NCBI GenBank assembly: GCA_942492855.1
Contig: OW818647.1
Coordinates: 5,252,670 to 5,316,669, forward strand
DNA from: G963677485 sp942492855
GTDB taxonomy: Bacteria; Armatimonadota; HRBIN16
Direction: 5' to 3'
DNA: 64,000 nucleotides
In this document: positions 26,971 through 36,315 of the stretch, in pieces
Position numbering within the stretch: the first letter of the stretch is position 1
Layout of the letters: every line of letters starts with the position of its first letter
Notes under the pieces: model-generated
The model's database searches: none
What the model was told of the DNA's origin: nothing
The model's input: only the letters and a program-made list of their open reading frames with translations
Made by a program: the position numbers and the translations under genes

Positions 26971-29919
26971 TTATCTCTCCAGTTTAAACAGGCGTGTTTG
27001 AGCGGCTCGGAACGGAACATCGATGACCTGCCCCCTGCCCCGCCAATCGGAATACAGATCAGATATCGCAGCCGGCTGCCGCAGGTTGATTTGCACCATA
27101 CCATCTGCCGATGCAGTGACCGCCAGCAACTGCTTACTGGCACGAACCGTGCAGTTTAGCGGTGCATACAGATGCACACCTGCCGTCATGAGCTGACCAC
27201 GCAGCCATGGTGCATGATAAGGAGCAGAACCCACCCACGTCAACTGGCCACCACCGGGCAGCGATCGTGTCGCGCTGGCAGAGACACCGTCAATGTAGCT
27301 CCACTCGCCTTTCGCGGCGACTTCAGCCCGAGGGCTCAGGAAACCGTCGAACTTCAACTCGTATTCCGCTGTGACCATACTGCCGGGCAACTCCCTGCGT
27401 CTTGAGATGGTGATGGGCAGGCCAAACAGCTCCGCAGGCCGGCTCCGAAGCCACTTGCCCGTCTCCGCTTGCACCAGTCCGATTGGGCCTATGGCGAGTA
27501 CATGCAGCTCCTTACGTTTCTCCATTAATTGCCGCAAACCCTCCAAACTGCGCTCGGTTGCGCCAGTCCCTCCCGCGACCACCACATACTTTATCCGGGC
27601 AGGCAGCCGATGGGCGTCTGACAACAAATAAGTCTCAGCAGGCGCGCCAGTGATAGCTATCTGCGTGATCATGAAATTGTAAGCCCGCATCAACCATTTC
27701 GAATCCATGGTCGTCACGCTCATGCTGCGGTCATCCACCAGAATGGCCACTTCGCACTCGCGGCTGCGGTCAAGTAACAGCGCCTGTTTGGTGACGTCCG
27801 CCAAACGGCCGAACTCCGCCATCAACGCCGAATCATGATGCCAACTCGTCATGAGGCTGAACTTATGCTCCAGATACCCCTCCGTGGCGGCGGTGGCGGT
27901 CAGCCGCTGATGCATGTCGATAGCACCCAGGCGCGGGTCCTTGTCGTTCCAAAGCTGGTGCCACAAGCCCGGATGCAGCCAGCTAAAGAGGTCGTTCTCC
28001 ATCAGATGCATCTTGCCGGCCAGTGCCACACTGCCTTCGGCAATGCCGCTTGAGATGGAGCCATACAGGTATGACCGCCCAGCAAACAGCGTGATGCCAC
28101 TCAGGATATCAATGTCGGGGTTGTCAAGCACCGCCCTTACCCCAAAATGACCAGAGATATTTTGCCGAGGCTCACCGGCAAGCTGCACCACATATCCATG
28201 CCAGGCAGCCGTGAGTAAACGGCGCGAACTGAACTTTTTCGCGAGTGTACAGAAGGTATTTAACACCTGTGAGGTGATGTCACTCAGAAACTGCGAGGTG
28301 GCCGCACACCATCTGCCATCTGCACTGTCGGCCTGGATGTCGGCTTTTCCGGCCCGGCGCATCTCCGGTGGGGCAATGGTCGGCGGGAGATCGGTGCGCC
28401 CCTGCTGGTGCGTCCACTCGCGCCAGGCTGCCTGGAATGGCTCGCTGTAATCGGCCAGCGCATCATCGTTGCTGCCCCACATAAACCACTCTTCGGTCGT
28501 TTCGGCACTCAGGAACACGCCCAACAGCCTGTCAGCCCATGGGGCATCTTCACACTCCTTGATCAGCCGCTTCAGCGCGCCGGTTTGATACTCCAGCCAC
28601 GCTTTACTGGCCAGGCTCACCACGGGCGTGCTGGTCTCCTCCCACGGCAGCATCACACCCTCTTTGTACGCCTGTACCCGGTCCTGTTCATGCTGCTGCA
28701 CCCACCATGGCGGCGGGGTGAGCGAAACGCGCAGCATCACAACCGATTCAGGGTGCGCCTGCAGGGAATACCCCACCCGCTCGTGCATTTGGCCATAGTC
28801 ATAAATGTCAGGGAGGGGATTGGCGGCGGCTGCGACCTGATGATGCAAATGCTGACCAGTGCTGACCGGCACCACGAACAGCTTATGCCCTGTCGCTCCG
28901 AACTCCCGAACCGGCCCTGGTTGGTAGTCGTAGGACGCCCATCCCTGCCAGTGAACCGGCTGGCCTTTGTGCATCGGCCAGAGCCGGCCCAAGTGTGGCT
29001 TGATCTCGTTGCGCGCAAACCCCGGTCGATGCCGGTTGCGCAGCTCTACATGCAGCTCTGGACCGGGCACGAAATACCCACCTGAGCACAGCACCACACG
29101 ATACTTGCCAGCCGTGAGCCATGTTGGCATGCGAAGCTCCAATGCCATGCCCGTTTTGAGGGTCGCAATCTGGTCGGAATCAAGCTTCAACCGCCAGCCC
29201 ACCCATGGACCTTTCCGCCATTCCAGGCTGAGATCGTCTGGCCAGAGGCCGTCACCAACCACACTGAACCGCCATACATCACCTGCATCAGCTTTACCCA
29301 GTGAATCCCATGTGCGGATCGTCAAGCCGTTGGCCACAGGATAGTGCAGCCGCAGATCCCTTAACGCCAGCCGCACAGGAACACCCACGCTGGCGCCATC
29401 TACCGTCAGAACCATGTGAAACAGCGGCATCACCGGGGTGACCGGCTTGCCTGTATACAGATCGACCAGCGTGGAGGTTTCATACACACACAGAATGCTC
29501 TGACCCGGGGGCACATCAACCATTCGCGGAAAGGAGCAAAGCCTTGCGGTGGATTTGCTTACCGGCTCCCAACCCATCTCGTCAATGCGCAGATGCAGCC
29601 GCAACAGTTCACTTCCATGGTTGGTCGCCCGGAAGCTCACTTTTATGGGCATATGACGCACCCAGATGCCATCGATGCCCATTATCGGCGCACCGGGCTT
29701 AGCCAGCGTGTAGCTCCACTCTACGTGCGGGTCGTCAGGCAAGCCTTCTAGTGTCAGCGCATTCTCTCGGAACCATTCGCGGCGCTGCCACTGAGCAATC
29801 TCAACCACGCAACCCACCATCGTGCAGAAATGCGGCCATTGCTCTACAGGCGCATTCGCGAACGCCTCATCTGGGTAATAAGGAAAGACGAGTTCACTTG
29901 CTGGTCCGGGCACAGACAT
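26971..29919 (-). CDS. Putative GH-A-like glycoside hydrolase, paralogue 3 of 3
   Basis: 982 residues from the ATG at 29919, preceded by AGGAG; the frame extends further upstream but without a better start. It is closest to paralogue 2 by eye: YPDEAFANAPVEQWPHFCTM, WASYDYQPGPVREFGATGH, TPPPWWVQQHE, SAETTEEWFMWGSND, ADGRWCAATSQFLSDI, MENDLFSWLHPGLWH, AIDMHQRL and CEVAILVDDRSMS. It is the first gene of a minus-strand series 29.9-12.9 kb and is therefore the likely operon head. Tandem duplication of paralogues 2 and 3 is evident. As with the others, it has no export signal. Confidence 0.75.
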   Translation of the reverse strand: MSVPGPASELVFPYYPDEAFANAPVEQWPHFCTMVGCVVEIAQWQRREWFRENALTLEGLPDDPHVEWSYTLAKPGAPIMGIDGIWVRHMPIKVSFRATNHGSELLRLHLRIDEMGWEPVSKSTARLCSFPRMVDVPPGQSILCVYETSTLVDLYTGKPVTPVMPLFHMVLTVDGASVGVPVRLALRDLRLHYPVANGLTIRTWDSLGKADAGDVWRFSVVGDGLWPDDLSLEWRKGPWVGWRLKLDSDQIATLKTGMALELRMPTWLTAGKYRVVLCSGGYFVPGPELHVELRNRHRPGFARNEIKPHLGRLWPMHKGQPVHWQGWASYDYQPGPVREFGATGHKLFVVPVSTGQHLHHQVAAAANPLPDIYDYGQMHERVGYSLQAHPESVVMLRVSLTPPPWWVQQHEQDRVQAYKEGVMLPWEETSTPVVSLASKAWLEYQTGALKRLIKECEDAPWADRLLGVFLSAETTEEWFMWGSNDDALADYSEPFQAAWREWTHQQGRTDLPPTIAPPEMRRAGKADIQADSADGRWCAATSQFLSDITSQVLNTFCTLAKKFSSRRLLTAAWHGYVVQLAGEPRQNISGHFGVRAVLDNPDIDILSGITLFAGRSYLYGSISSGIAEGSVALAGKMHLMENDLFSWLHPGLWHQLWNDKDPRLGAIDMHQRLTATAATEGYLEHKFSLMTSWHHDSALMAEFGRLADVTKQALLLDRSRECEVAILVDDRSMSVTTMDSKWLMRAYNFMITQIAITGAPAETYLLSDAHRLPARIKYVVVAGGTGATERSLEGLRQLMEKRKELHVLAIGPIGLVQAETGKWLRSRPAELFGLPITISRRRELPGSMVTAEYELKFDGFLSPRAEVAAKGEWSYIDGVSASATRSLPGGGQLTWVGSAPYHAPWLRGQLMTAGVHLYAPLNCTVRASKQLLAVTASADGMVQINLRQPAAISDLYSDWRGRGQVIDVPFRAAQTRLFKLER

Positions 29920-30010
29920 AGTCGTTCTCCTGAAATTGGGGCTTCGCAGTAACAACATTTTACCGATAATCAAGGTAGACTCACATCATATGCTATACAG
30001 GAGGGTCACC

Positions 30011-30847
30011 ATGTCTTCGATGAATGCCATCACCAGCAAGGAAAAAGTCAAGCTTCAAGATATCGACGCATCTCCCAACAACAGCTTAACACGCGAGCAG
30101 GCTGAGGCCAGGACCGCGGAGCTGGGGGCGCAGTTGAACGAACTAAACGAACTGATGTACGCGTCCAACGCCCAGGGGCTGCTGATCGTGCTGCAGGGGA
30201 TGGACACCAGCGGCAAGGACGGCACCATCCGCTGCCTGTTGAACTACGCCAACGCCCAAAGCACGCATGTGGTGCCCTTCAAAGTGCCCACCGCGCTGGA
30301 GTTTTCCCATGACTTCTTGTGGAGGGTCCATCAGCAGGCACCTTCGTTGGGTCAGATGACCATATTCAACCGCAGCCACTATGAGGACGTGCTGATCGCC
30401 AGAGTACACTCGCTCGTCGATAGCGACACGATCGAGAGACGGTATGAACACATCAACGCATTCGAACGGCTACTAGTAGACAGCGGTGTGATCATCATCA
30501 AGTTCTTTTTGCATATCAGCAAGGAAGAGCAGAAGGAGCGCCTTCTCGCCCGAGAACAAGAGCTAGCCAAAAGCTGGAAGCTGAATGCGGCAGACTGGGA
30601 GGAGCGGAAGCACTGGGATGATTACCAGCACGCTTATGAGCTGGCCATCCAGCACTGCAGCAGCCCGAAGGCTCCCTGGTATATAGTGCCAGCAGACCAC
30701 AAGTGGTACCGGAACCACCTGATTGTACGCACCATAGTGGAGACCCTTCAACCATACAGCAAGCCCTGGCGCGCCCAGTTGGAGGAGCGAGGCAAGCTGG
30801 CCTTGGCCGAGCTGCAGGCCTATCGGGCGAAAAATACGGCGACGTGA
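30011..30847 (+). CDS. ppk2: Polyphosphate kinase 2 family protein
   Basis: 278 residues from the ATG at 30011, chosen over an upstream in-frame start because AGGAGGG lies seven bases before it. Walker A is LQGMDTSGKDGTI (about residues 60-72). The PPK2 hallmark FNRSHYEDVLIARVH (about 117-131), lid-module basic residues and the C-terminal WYIVPADHKWYRN (about 220-232) are all present. PPK2 enzymes move phosphate between polyphosphate and nucleotides. The one-domain length and EERKHWDDYQHAYE motif suit the class III/AMP- or ADP-phosphorylating type, but subclass is not certain. Divergent from the hydrolase operon, with a short shared upstream region. Confidence 0.92.
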   Translation: MSSMNAITSKEKVKLQDIDASPNNSLTREQAEARTAELGAQLNELNELMYASNAQGLLIVLQGMDTSGKDGTIRCLLNYANAQSTHVVPFKVPTALEFSHDFLWRVHQQAPSLGQMTIFNRSHYEDVLIARVHSLVDSDTIERRYEHINAFERLLVDSGVIIIKFFLHISKEEQKERLLAREQELAKSWKLNAADWEERKHWDDYQHAYELAIQHCSSPKAPWYIVPADHKWYRNHLIVRTIVETLQPYSKPWRAQLEERGKLALAELQAYRAKNTAT

Positions 30848-30861
30848 TCATCGGGCGACCC

Positions 30862-31065
30862 TGACCGGTCCGGTTTTCCCTTTCCGGGCCGGTCTTGCCC
30901 GTGTTAAGGGGATAGGTATCAGACGGATAGAACGGATCGGACAAATTGCCAAACCGACGACGTGTAGGGGCGCGGTCCCCGCGCCTAAGGGCGGTTCGCG
31001 AACCGCCCCACACATTTACCGCCATGTGGGCAGCCACAGGGGGCTGCCCCTACGAGTTCGACTTA
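30862..31065. repeat. Cluster of GC-rich interspersed palindromes
   Basis: Contains GACCGGTCCGGTT, TTTCCC, TTTCCGGGCCGGTC (30862-30894); then CGGTCCCCGCGCC, GGGCGGTTCGCGAACCGCCC and GGCAGCCACAGGGGGCTGCC. The same words and order of motifs occur at 43844-44110. The final unit runs into the 3' end of the flavoprotein gene. These resemble dispersed palindromic repeats rather than operon-specific terminators. Confidence 0.7.
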
Positions 31066-31523
31066 CCGGTGATCTGCTCAATCTCGATGCGCAGCACGGC
31101 GGTCTTGTGCTCCGAGTTTTGGGCGTATTTCTGCCCCATGGCCACTTCTTCAGGGCTGGTGGAGTATTTGTTTACCAATGCCATCAAGCCAAGCTGTTTC
31201 TCTTCGGTGTCGGTCACTTCGTAAATGCGTCCGAACGCCATCACGCTGTGATACCGCATCGTAAACTTCGCCGACAAAACCTCCGCTTCACCCACCACAC
31301 AGAAGGACACGCGATTATCATGCCGGATCAGCTCCAGCTTCTTGCCCTCAAGAGCGCAATGCAGGTAGAGGCTCTGCCCCACCTGAGCGTAGTTCATGGG
31401 CACCGCATATCCGCAGCCCTCGGGGTTATTCATCGCCAGGAACCCGTAGCAACCGGACTTGAGAAGCTCCACCGCTTGTTCATCGTCTAATTGCCTGTCG
31501 CTACGCCTCATCTCAGTAAACAT
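31050..31523 (-). CDS. NimA-like FMN-binding (pyridoxamine 5'-phosphate oxidase fold) protein
   Basis: 157 residues, opening MRRSDRQLDDEQAVELL, then LLKSGCYGFLAMNN, YAVPMNYAQVGQSLYLHCALEGKKLELI and VSFCVVGEAEV. This is the split-barrel signature of the pyridoxamine oxidase-related/nitroimidazole-resistance (NimA) group, which binds FMN at a dimer interface. Substrate unknown; the family reduces varied small molecules. Length is normal and the product is complete. It is convergent with the PPK2 gene across the palindrome cluster. Confidence 0.88.
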   Translation of the reverse strand: MFTEMRRSDRQLDDEQAVELLKSGCYGFLAMNNPEGCGYAVPMNYAQVGQSLYLHCALEGKKLELIRHDNRVSFCVVGEAEVLSAKFTMRYHSVMAFGRIYEVTDTEEKQLGLMALVNKYSTSPEEVAMGQKYAQNSEHKTAVLRIEIEQITGKSNS

Positions 31524-31724
31524 GGCCGCACCTCCGTTTTGTACATTGTATCGTGTGCGCCAGGCTCAGGACTATGTAAGCCAGTATTCATACTAGTTTT
31601 TAACGTGCTATAGAAAACGAGGTGCTTTTTGTGTCCGGTCCTGTCACAATACATATATACCGATATCTCACAACGCATCGAAGTACATTACGACACAGAG
31701 ATGTCACACATGGAGGTAGACTTA
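31524..31724. other. Intergenic stretch, promoter-poor
   Basis: AT-rich space between two divergent genes. No clear paired -35/-10 hexamers or RNA gene seen. Confidence 0.4.
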
Positions 31725-31829
31725 ATGACCCAAAGACTTGCATTCATATATATCAAATCGCCGATAGTCATCGTCGTTACGGGGATGCTGGCGGAATTAT
31801 GGTTGGTCCCAAATGTTAATGAAAACTAA
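31725..31829 (+). CDS. Possible 34-residue membrane peptide
   Basis: A short frame begins with an ATG at 31725, eight bases after TGGAGG, a good ribosome binding site. The product MTQRLAFIYIKSPIVIVVTG... carries one hydrophobic helix and a charged tail. Its 3' end overlaps the start of the next gene by 17 bases, as in coupled leader-type genes. No homologue recognised; it could equally be a leader peptide for its neighbour or a chance frame. Confidence 0.35.
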   Translation: MTQRLAFIYIKSPIVIVVTGMLAELWLVPNVNEN

Positions 31830-32385
31830 AAACAGCCTGTCCGCTGTTCTCACGTCTCTTCGTGAAGACATATCTGAAAATCGCAAGTATGTCGTAACCT
31901 ATGTAGCGATTTTACTACTGACCGGTGCCATATTTGGAGTGGCTACCTATGTAGCTGACATTGTGTCTGGTCAGATTAACAACCCACACCTGCATGTGAC
32001 TAAGAATTTCTATCAAACACGCCTACTTAACAGCGTCATTTTCCAAATGGGATGTATCTCAATAGCCTGTCTATTCCGTAGATTCTGGCCATTTTACGGA
32101 GTGTGGTTTATCGTGCAGATATTGGGAGCTATGGTGATAGTGTCCATTTCAGGAATCCTATACCCAGAGAATTTCGCCTGGATGCCATTGTTTAGGACTA
32201 TGATGACATATATGCCTCGGACTATTGTAGACTCAGGTTTTGCAGCTCTGGTCTTTTTTGGTCTGTGCAACATATCAGGTTTACCACGCCCCCAAAGCAG
32301 AGGGTGGAAGGCGAAATTGAGAGAAATGACGAGCCGCGATGTCCGTGATCATGGGCAATCCATGCCTGGAATAGGAGTTAACTAG
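31813..32385 (+). CDS. Hypothetical multi-pass membrane protein
   Basis: 190 residues. After a basic N-terminus there are about four hydrophobic segments (residues ~27-52, 75-92, 96-117 and 140-158). The polar C-terminal tail holds PRPQSRGWKAKLRE. The stop abuts the ATG of the prepilin-like gene, so the two are probably co-translated. AT-rich compared with the phosphate operon. No family recognised. Confidence 0.6.
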   Translation: MLMKTKNSLSAVLTSLREDISENRKYVVTYVAILLLTGAIFGVATYVADIVSGQINNPHLHVTKNFYQTRLLNSVIFQMGCISIACLFRRFWPFYGVWFIVQILGAMVIVSISGILYPENFAWMPLFRTMMTYMPRTIVDSGFAALVFFGLCNISGLPRPQSRGWKAKLREMTSRDVRDHGQSMPGIGVN

Positions 32386-33072
32386 ATGAATCGTCGATAT
32401 GCATTCACGCTACTTGAGCTGTTAGTAGTCATCGCCATCATCGGTATACTGTCAGCCGTTTTGTATCCAGTGTTTTCGGGAGCACGCCAACGTAGCAAGA
32501 GGACGACGTGTATATCTAACCTGCGTCAATGTGGCGTAGCATTAAGACTATACATGGACGATAATGCCACCAACGTTCCACCCGATTCCAAAACCGCCAG
32601 TGAATTACTGAAAAAGATGCCCACCTGCTGCTTGAATGATTCCGAATGGACAAAAGGCTGCACACAACCATTTGGTCCACCAATGGTTGGCTCATATGCG
32701 TACGTACGAGCTTTACTAGACATTGACAAACTAACCTACGAAGTTTTGGCCAAATACTACGATGCAGGCCACGACTACGTGTGGATGGTCGATATATTTC
32801 ACTCAACTTACGGTATTCCCGCGCCATACTATGCTGATAAGGAAAACCAAAGGCAGTATACGACCAGGATAAGCCAGACAGAGCCTCTGGATTCATGGAA
32901 AAGAGTTGCTTTTCCGAACAACCTGCTCGGGCTATCTGATGACGGACATGTGCAGATTTTAAACCCTGAAGGCTTTGCACGCTCAACTCCACACGGCGGA
33001 TTCACGTTCTCATGGCATCTCATATTTCAAATACCGAATGAGAATAGCGAACTGGCACCGGTGCCCAGATAA
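32386..33072 (+). CDS. Type IV prepilin-like (pseudopilin) protein
   Basis: 228 residues beginning MNRRYAFTLLELLVVIAIIG, the prepilin peptidase/methylation motif: short basic leader, cleavage before Phe, Glu at +5 and a long hydrophobic helix. Next comes CISNLRQCGVALRLYMDDN, which is typical of the DUF1559/H-X9-DG class of pseudopilins. The C-terminal part includes SDDGHVQILNPEGF. Such proteins are exported and assembled or surface-exposed via type II/IV machinery; none of that machinery is in the window. Starts directly at the stop of the preceding membrane protein gene. Confidence 0.88.
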   Translation: MNRRYAFTLLELLVVIAIIGILSAVLYPVFSGARQRSKRTTCISNLRQCGVALRLYMDDNATNVPPDSKTASELLKKMPTCCLNDSEWTKGCTQPFGPPMVGSYAYVRALLDIDKLTYEVLAKYYDAGHDYVWMVDIFHSTYGIPAPYYADKENQRQYTTRISQTEPLDSWKRVAFPNNLLGLSDDGHVQILNPEGFARSTPHGGFTFSWHLIFQIPNENSELAPVPR

Positions 33073-33080
33073 ATAAAGAC

Positions 33081-33106
33081 GGCCTCCCCTACACAGGGGA
33101 GGCGAT
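33081..33106. terminator. Hairpin between convergent genes
   Basis: GCCTCCCCT, five-base loop, AGGGGAGGC lies between the stop of the prepilin-like gene and the stop of pstB. The T-run after it is weak (GATTTCT), so it is a probable but not ideal bidirectional terminator. Confidence 0.6.
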
Positions 33107-33127
33107 TTCTGAAGGAGGAGGACCACA

Positions 33128-33901
33128 CTATCCGAACCGACCCGAGATGTAGTCTTCTGTCTGCTTCTCCGATGGTTCCATGAATATCTGTTTTGCATCG
33201 CCGTATTCCACCAGCTTGCCATACATAAAGAAAGCGGTGTGGTGGCTGATGCGCGCTGCCTGCTGAAGGTTATGCGTCACCACAATCACGCTGTGGTCCC
33301 TGGCCAGCTCCACCATCAGCTCTTCAATCTTGAAGGTGCTCACAGGGTCCAGCGCACTGCAGGGTTCATCCATCAAAATGACCTGCGGATCTACCGCCAG
33401 CATCCGCGCGATACATAGCCGCTGCTGCTGTCCGCCCGATATCTCCATACCGCTCTTCTTGTGCAGGTGATCCTTCACTTCGTCCCACAGCACCGCCTTG
33501 CGCAGGCTGGATTCCACCAGTTCATTCAACGCTGGACCTTTCACGCCGGTGTGCATACGCGGCCCGAGCGCGATGTTGTCGAAAATGGACATCGGGAACG
33601 GGTTGGGCCGCTGAAACACCATACCCACCTTCCGCCTCAGGTTCATGAGGTCGGTGCGAGGTATATACGGGTTCACACCATCCACCAGCAGAGTGCCCTT
33701 CAGGCGGGCATTCGGGATGCGGTCATTCAACCTGTTCATTGAGCGCAGAAGAGTGCTCTTGCCGCAGCCACTTGGGCCAATGAGCGACGTGAGCTGGTTA
33801 CGGCCGATATCCATGTTGATTTTGTGCAGTACCTGGTTCGCGCCATAGAAGAAGTCGACATCGCGCACCATCACCGCACATTCGGGTTTCTCAACTGACA
33901 T
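33128..33901 (-). CDS. pstB: Phosphate ABC transporter ATP-binding protein
   Basis: 257 residues from the ATG at 33901; a GTG at 33913 overlapping the pstA stop is an alternative. Walker A LIGPSGCGKSTLLRSMNRLND, Q-loop VFQRPNPFPMSIFDN, signature EISGGQQQRLCIARML, Walker B VILMDEPCSALDP and the H-loop VVTHNLQQAARISH are all present and diagnostic for PstB. It powers phosphate import through PstCA. It is the last gene of the porin-pstS-pstC-pstA-pstB series; no phoU follows, which is unusual because phoU commonly ends pst operons. Confidence 0.96.
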   Translation of the reverse strand: MSVEKPECAVMVRDVDFFYGANQVLHKINMDIGRNQLTSLIGPSGCGKSTLLRSMNRLNDRIPNARLKGTLLVDGVNPYIPRTDLMNLRRKVGMVFQRPNPFPMSIFDNIALGPRMHTGVKGPALNELVESSLRKAVLWDEVKDHLHKKSGMEISGGQQQRLCIARMLAVDPQVILMDEPCSALDPVSTFKIEELMVELARDHSVIVVTHNLQQAARISHHTAFFMYGKLVEYGDAKQIFMEPSEKQTEDYISGRFG

Positions 33902-33909
33902 CAGCTCAT

Positions 33910-34812
33910 TCACATGCGTTGTTTCTTTCTGGCGTGACTTCGCACCACCATGGCCGCGAGGTTTATTAATACCACGAAGAGCATCAATGTAAGACATGTT
34001 CCCCATATCGTCCTTTCGGGGATGACTCCCCCTTGTCGGTATCCTTCAGAAAGATGGTAAGGCAGGTTCGCAACTGGTTGTTTGATGGTGTCCCAGTTCA
34101 GCTTCAGCGTGCCAGAGCTGTAAAATATACCCGCCGTCAGCAAGATCGGCGGAGCCTCACCTGCGGCTCGTCCGGTGCTCAACACGATGCCCGTCAGAAT
34201 GCCAGGCAGCGCGTTAGGCAGCACGATCCGCCACATGGTTTGCCAACGGCTGAGCCCCAGTGCCAACCCGCCGTCGGTTAGGATCGCAGGCACCTGCGAA
34301 ATCGACTGCTCGGTGGTCAAGACGATGCTGGGCAGGGCCAGCATCGACAGCGTCAGCCAGCCGCTAAGCAGGCTGATGCCGAAGTGAAACATGATCACGA
34401 ATATGGCCAGTCCGAATAGACCGTAGATGATACTCGGTGTGCCGGCCAGAGTGGTCACGCAGGCACGCATCAGCCCGGTGAACCTGTTCTGCCCTGCATA
34501 CTCGGCCAGACAGATACCGCCAAGAATACCCACAGGTAGCGTGATGAATACAGAGCCCAGCATCAACAGTATGGAGCCCCTCAACATCGGCCATATCCCG
34601 CCTGCGGTCATCCCATCGGTGGGAGGCTGACTGAGAAACTCCCAGTTAATGGCCGGCGCACCTTTGATAATCACCATGCCGATCAGCGAGATCACCAGAG
34701 CTGCCGCGCCAATCCCTACCACGCCCAACAGAACCAACCCAATCTGGCTGGTGAGCCTTCGGCGGGCATCGCGAGCCAAGAGAGCCGCACCAGGCGTTGA
34801 GTTATTTAGCAT
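33910..34812 (-). CDS. pstA: Phosphate ABC transporter permease PstA
   Basis: 300 residues with about six TM helices. The permease EAA-type loop GLALGLSRWQTMWRIVLPNALPGI and STGRAAGEAPPILLTAG are characteristic of PstA. Inner-membrane partner of PstC. It overlaps the 3' end of pstC by 7 bases and its stop lies next to the pstB start, so translation is coupled along the operon. Confidence 0.95.
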   Translation of the reverse strand: MLNNSTPGAALLARDARRRLTSQIGLVLLGVVGIGAAALVISLIGMVIIKGAPAINWEFLSQPPTDGMTAGGIWPMLRGSILLMLGSVFITLPVGILGGICLAEYAGQNRFTGLMRACVTTLAGTPSIIYGLFGLAIFVIMFHFGISLLSGWLTLSMLALPSIVLTTEQSISQVPAILTDGGLALGLSRWQTMWRIVLPNALPGILTGIVLSTGRAAGEAPPILLTAGIFYSSGTLKLNWDTIKQPVANLPYHLSEGYRQGGVIPERTIWGTCLTLMLFVVLINLAAMVVRSHARKKQRM

Positions 34813-36242
34813 TTTTTACTCCTGCCCAACTGATATCCCACTAAATTGACCACCAGGGTGATGGAGAACAGAACCAGTCCCAGAAGGAACAGCAGGCCAT
34901 AATGAACTCCTTCGAAGTCCACATTCCCCATCTCAATGCCGATGGTGTCGGCAATCCCCCTCACGGGCAGACCAAGGTTTTGGATACCAGCCATTATGTG
35001 CGGCATGTTTACTGTGCCACCCGCCAGTATCCACACAATCATCGTCTCGCCTATAGCACGTGCCATGCCCAGCAGACACGCACTCACCAGACCGTTGCGC
35101 GCGGCGGGCAGCGTGACTTTGCCGATGCCCTCCAGCGGCGTCAAGCCCAACCCTTCCGCGGCCTCCCGCAGTGTGTCAGGCACCGTGCTTAGCGCATCTT
35201 CTGCAGTGGTGATAATCGTGGGGAGTATCAGCACAGCCATCATCAAGGCCGCAGTGATCATCGCGCGGCCATTCTCCATATGCAGCGCCTGTCCCACTGT
35301 CTTTTGCAAATAGGGTGCGACCAGCATTAAACCGAAATACCCAAGCACCACGGTCGGCACGCTGGACAGTAGCTCTATCACCGGCTTCAGCCACTCTCGC
35401 ACACGGGACGAAGCCAGCTCGCTCAGGTAGACCGCCGCCAGCAGCCCGATGGGCACGGCCAGCAACATGGCTATCAATGTAATACTGAGCGTGCCCCACA
35501 GTAGCGGTATGATGCCATACCGCGGGTAGTTGCTAGTGGGTATCCATTCGGTCCGCAACAGGCCTCGGGTCACTGCCATGAAGTTACTGGTCGTTGGTTT
35601 GGCTACCAACTCAAACACATATCCTTTGTCTCGTGTGTCATCACTGGAGGCCACATATACTGGGATGGTCACACGCCCGTTGGGCTCATTCCGAAGGTCA
35701 ATTTCCTTGAGATCAGACTCCACACCCTGTGGTGCGCTTTTCAGCCGCAAGACCATCCGGTATGGGCTTAATTTGGGTTCGAAGCCATTATCAGGCTCCC
35801 AGGCCAGCACCATCTGTCTACCCTTGAACTCGGGTGTGGCGTAGGCGTAGAGGGTGAAGATATCCCCCTTCTCGGCCCGTTTGGGACTGCGCCAGTCATC
35901 CTTGGTAATATTGGTGCTGCCATTAGGCTTTGACGCGGTGCCGAACAGTGAAAACCCCTTGAGCATCTCAAGCGTGCTGGCTTCCATCTCTGTGTCGTCA
36001 ACCTGATCGGTGCCATCGGGGTGAGCGCAAAGCAGTGTGGACTCCGGGTTGGCACTGATGTCCTGCCGTTTGCCATCGCCTTGAACCTGGAAGCGGAAAC
36101 CGTAGCTAAAGCCGCGATTGTAAGCATAACGTGCTTCTTTAGCCAGATAGAAGAAGATGGCCACAATAACCACCATGATCGCAACACCAGCGGTGTATAC
36201 GAGTGCTTCCATTAACTTGTCTATCGGTCTTGTGTTTTTCAT
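34806..36242 (-). CDS. pstC: Phosphate ABC transporter permease PstC with large extracytoplasmic insert
   Basis: 478 residues, well above the usual ~300. TM1 (about 14-32) is followed by ~210 residues of soluble sequence (about 35-245), rich in beta-strand-like stretches (YGFRFQVQGDG; GRQMVLAWEPDNGF; NGRVTIPVYVASSDD), before the permease core. The core has PLLWGTLSITLIAMLLAVPIG, the EAA loop GLGLTPLEGIGKVTLPAARNG and ARAIGETMIVWILAGG. Topology places the insert outside the cytoplasm, where it could contact PstS (inference). The frame is intact with normal neighbours, so the insert is genuine. Confidence 0.93.
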   Translation of the reverse strand: MKNTRPIDKLMEALVYTAGVAIMVVIVAIFFYLAKEARYAYNRGFSYGFRFQVQGDGKRQDISANPESTLLCAHPDGTDQVDDTEMEASTLEMLKGFSLFGTASKPNGSTNITKDDWRSPKRAEKGDIFTLYAYATPEFKGRQMVLAWEPDNGFEPKLSPYRMVLRLKSAPQGVESDLKEIDLRNEPNGRVTIPVYVASSDDTRDKGYVFELVAKPTTSNFMAVTRGLLRTEWIPTSNYPRYGIIPLLWGTLSITLIAMLLAVPIGLLAAVYLSELASSRVREWLKPVIELLSSVPTVVLGYFGLMLVAPYLQKTVGQALHMENGRAMITAALMMAVLILPTIITTAEDALSTVPDTLREAAEGLGLTPLEGIGKVTLPAARNGLVSACLLGMARAIGETMIVWILAGGTVNMPHIMAGIQNLGLPVRGIADTIGIEMGNVDFEGVHYGLLFLLGLVLFSITLVVNLVGYQLGRSKKC

Positions 36243-36315
36243 TAACTCTACATTGGGGATACAGTGAATTGTCGTTTAGGTGAAAGGGGAACTTCACAGC
36301 TCCCCTCAAGGACAT

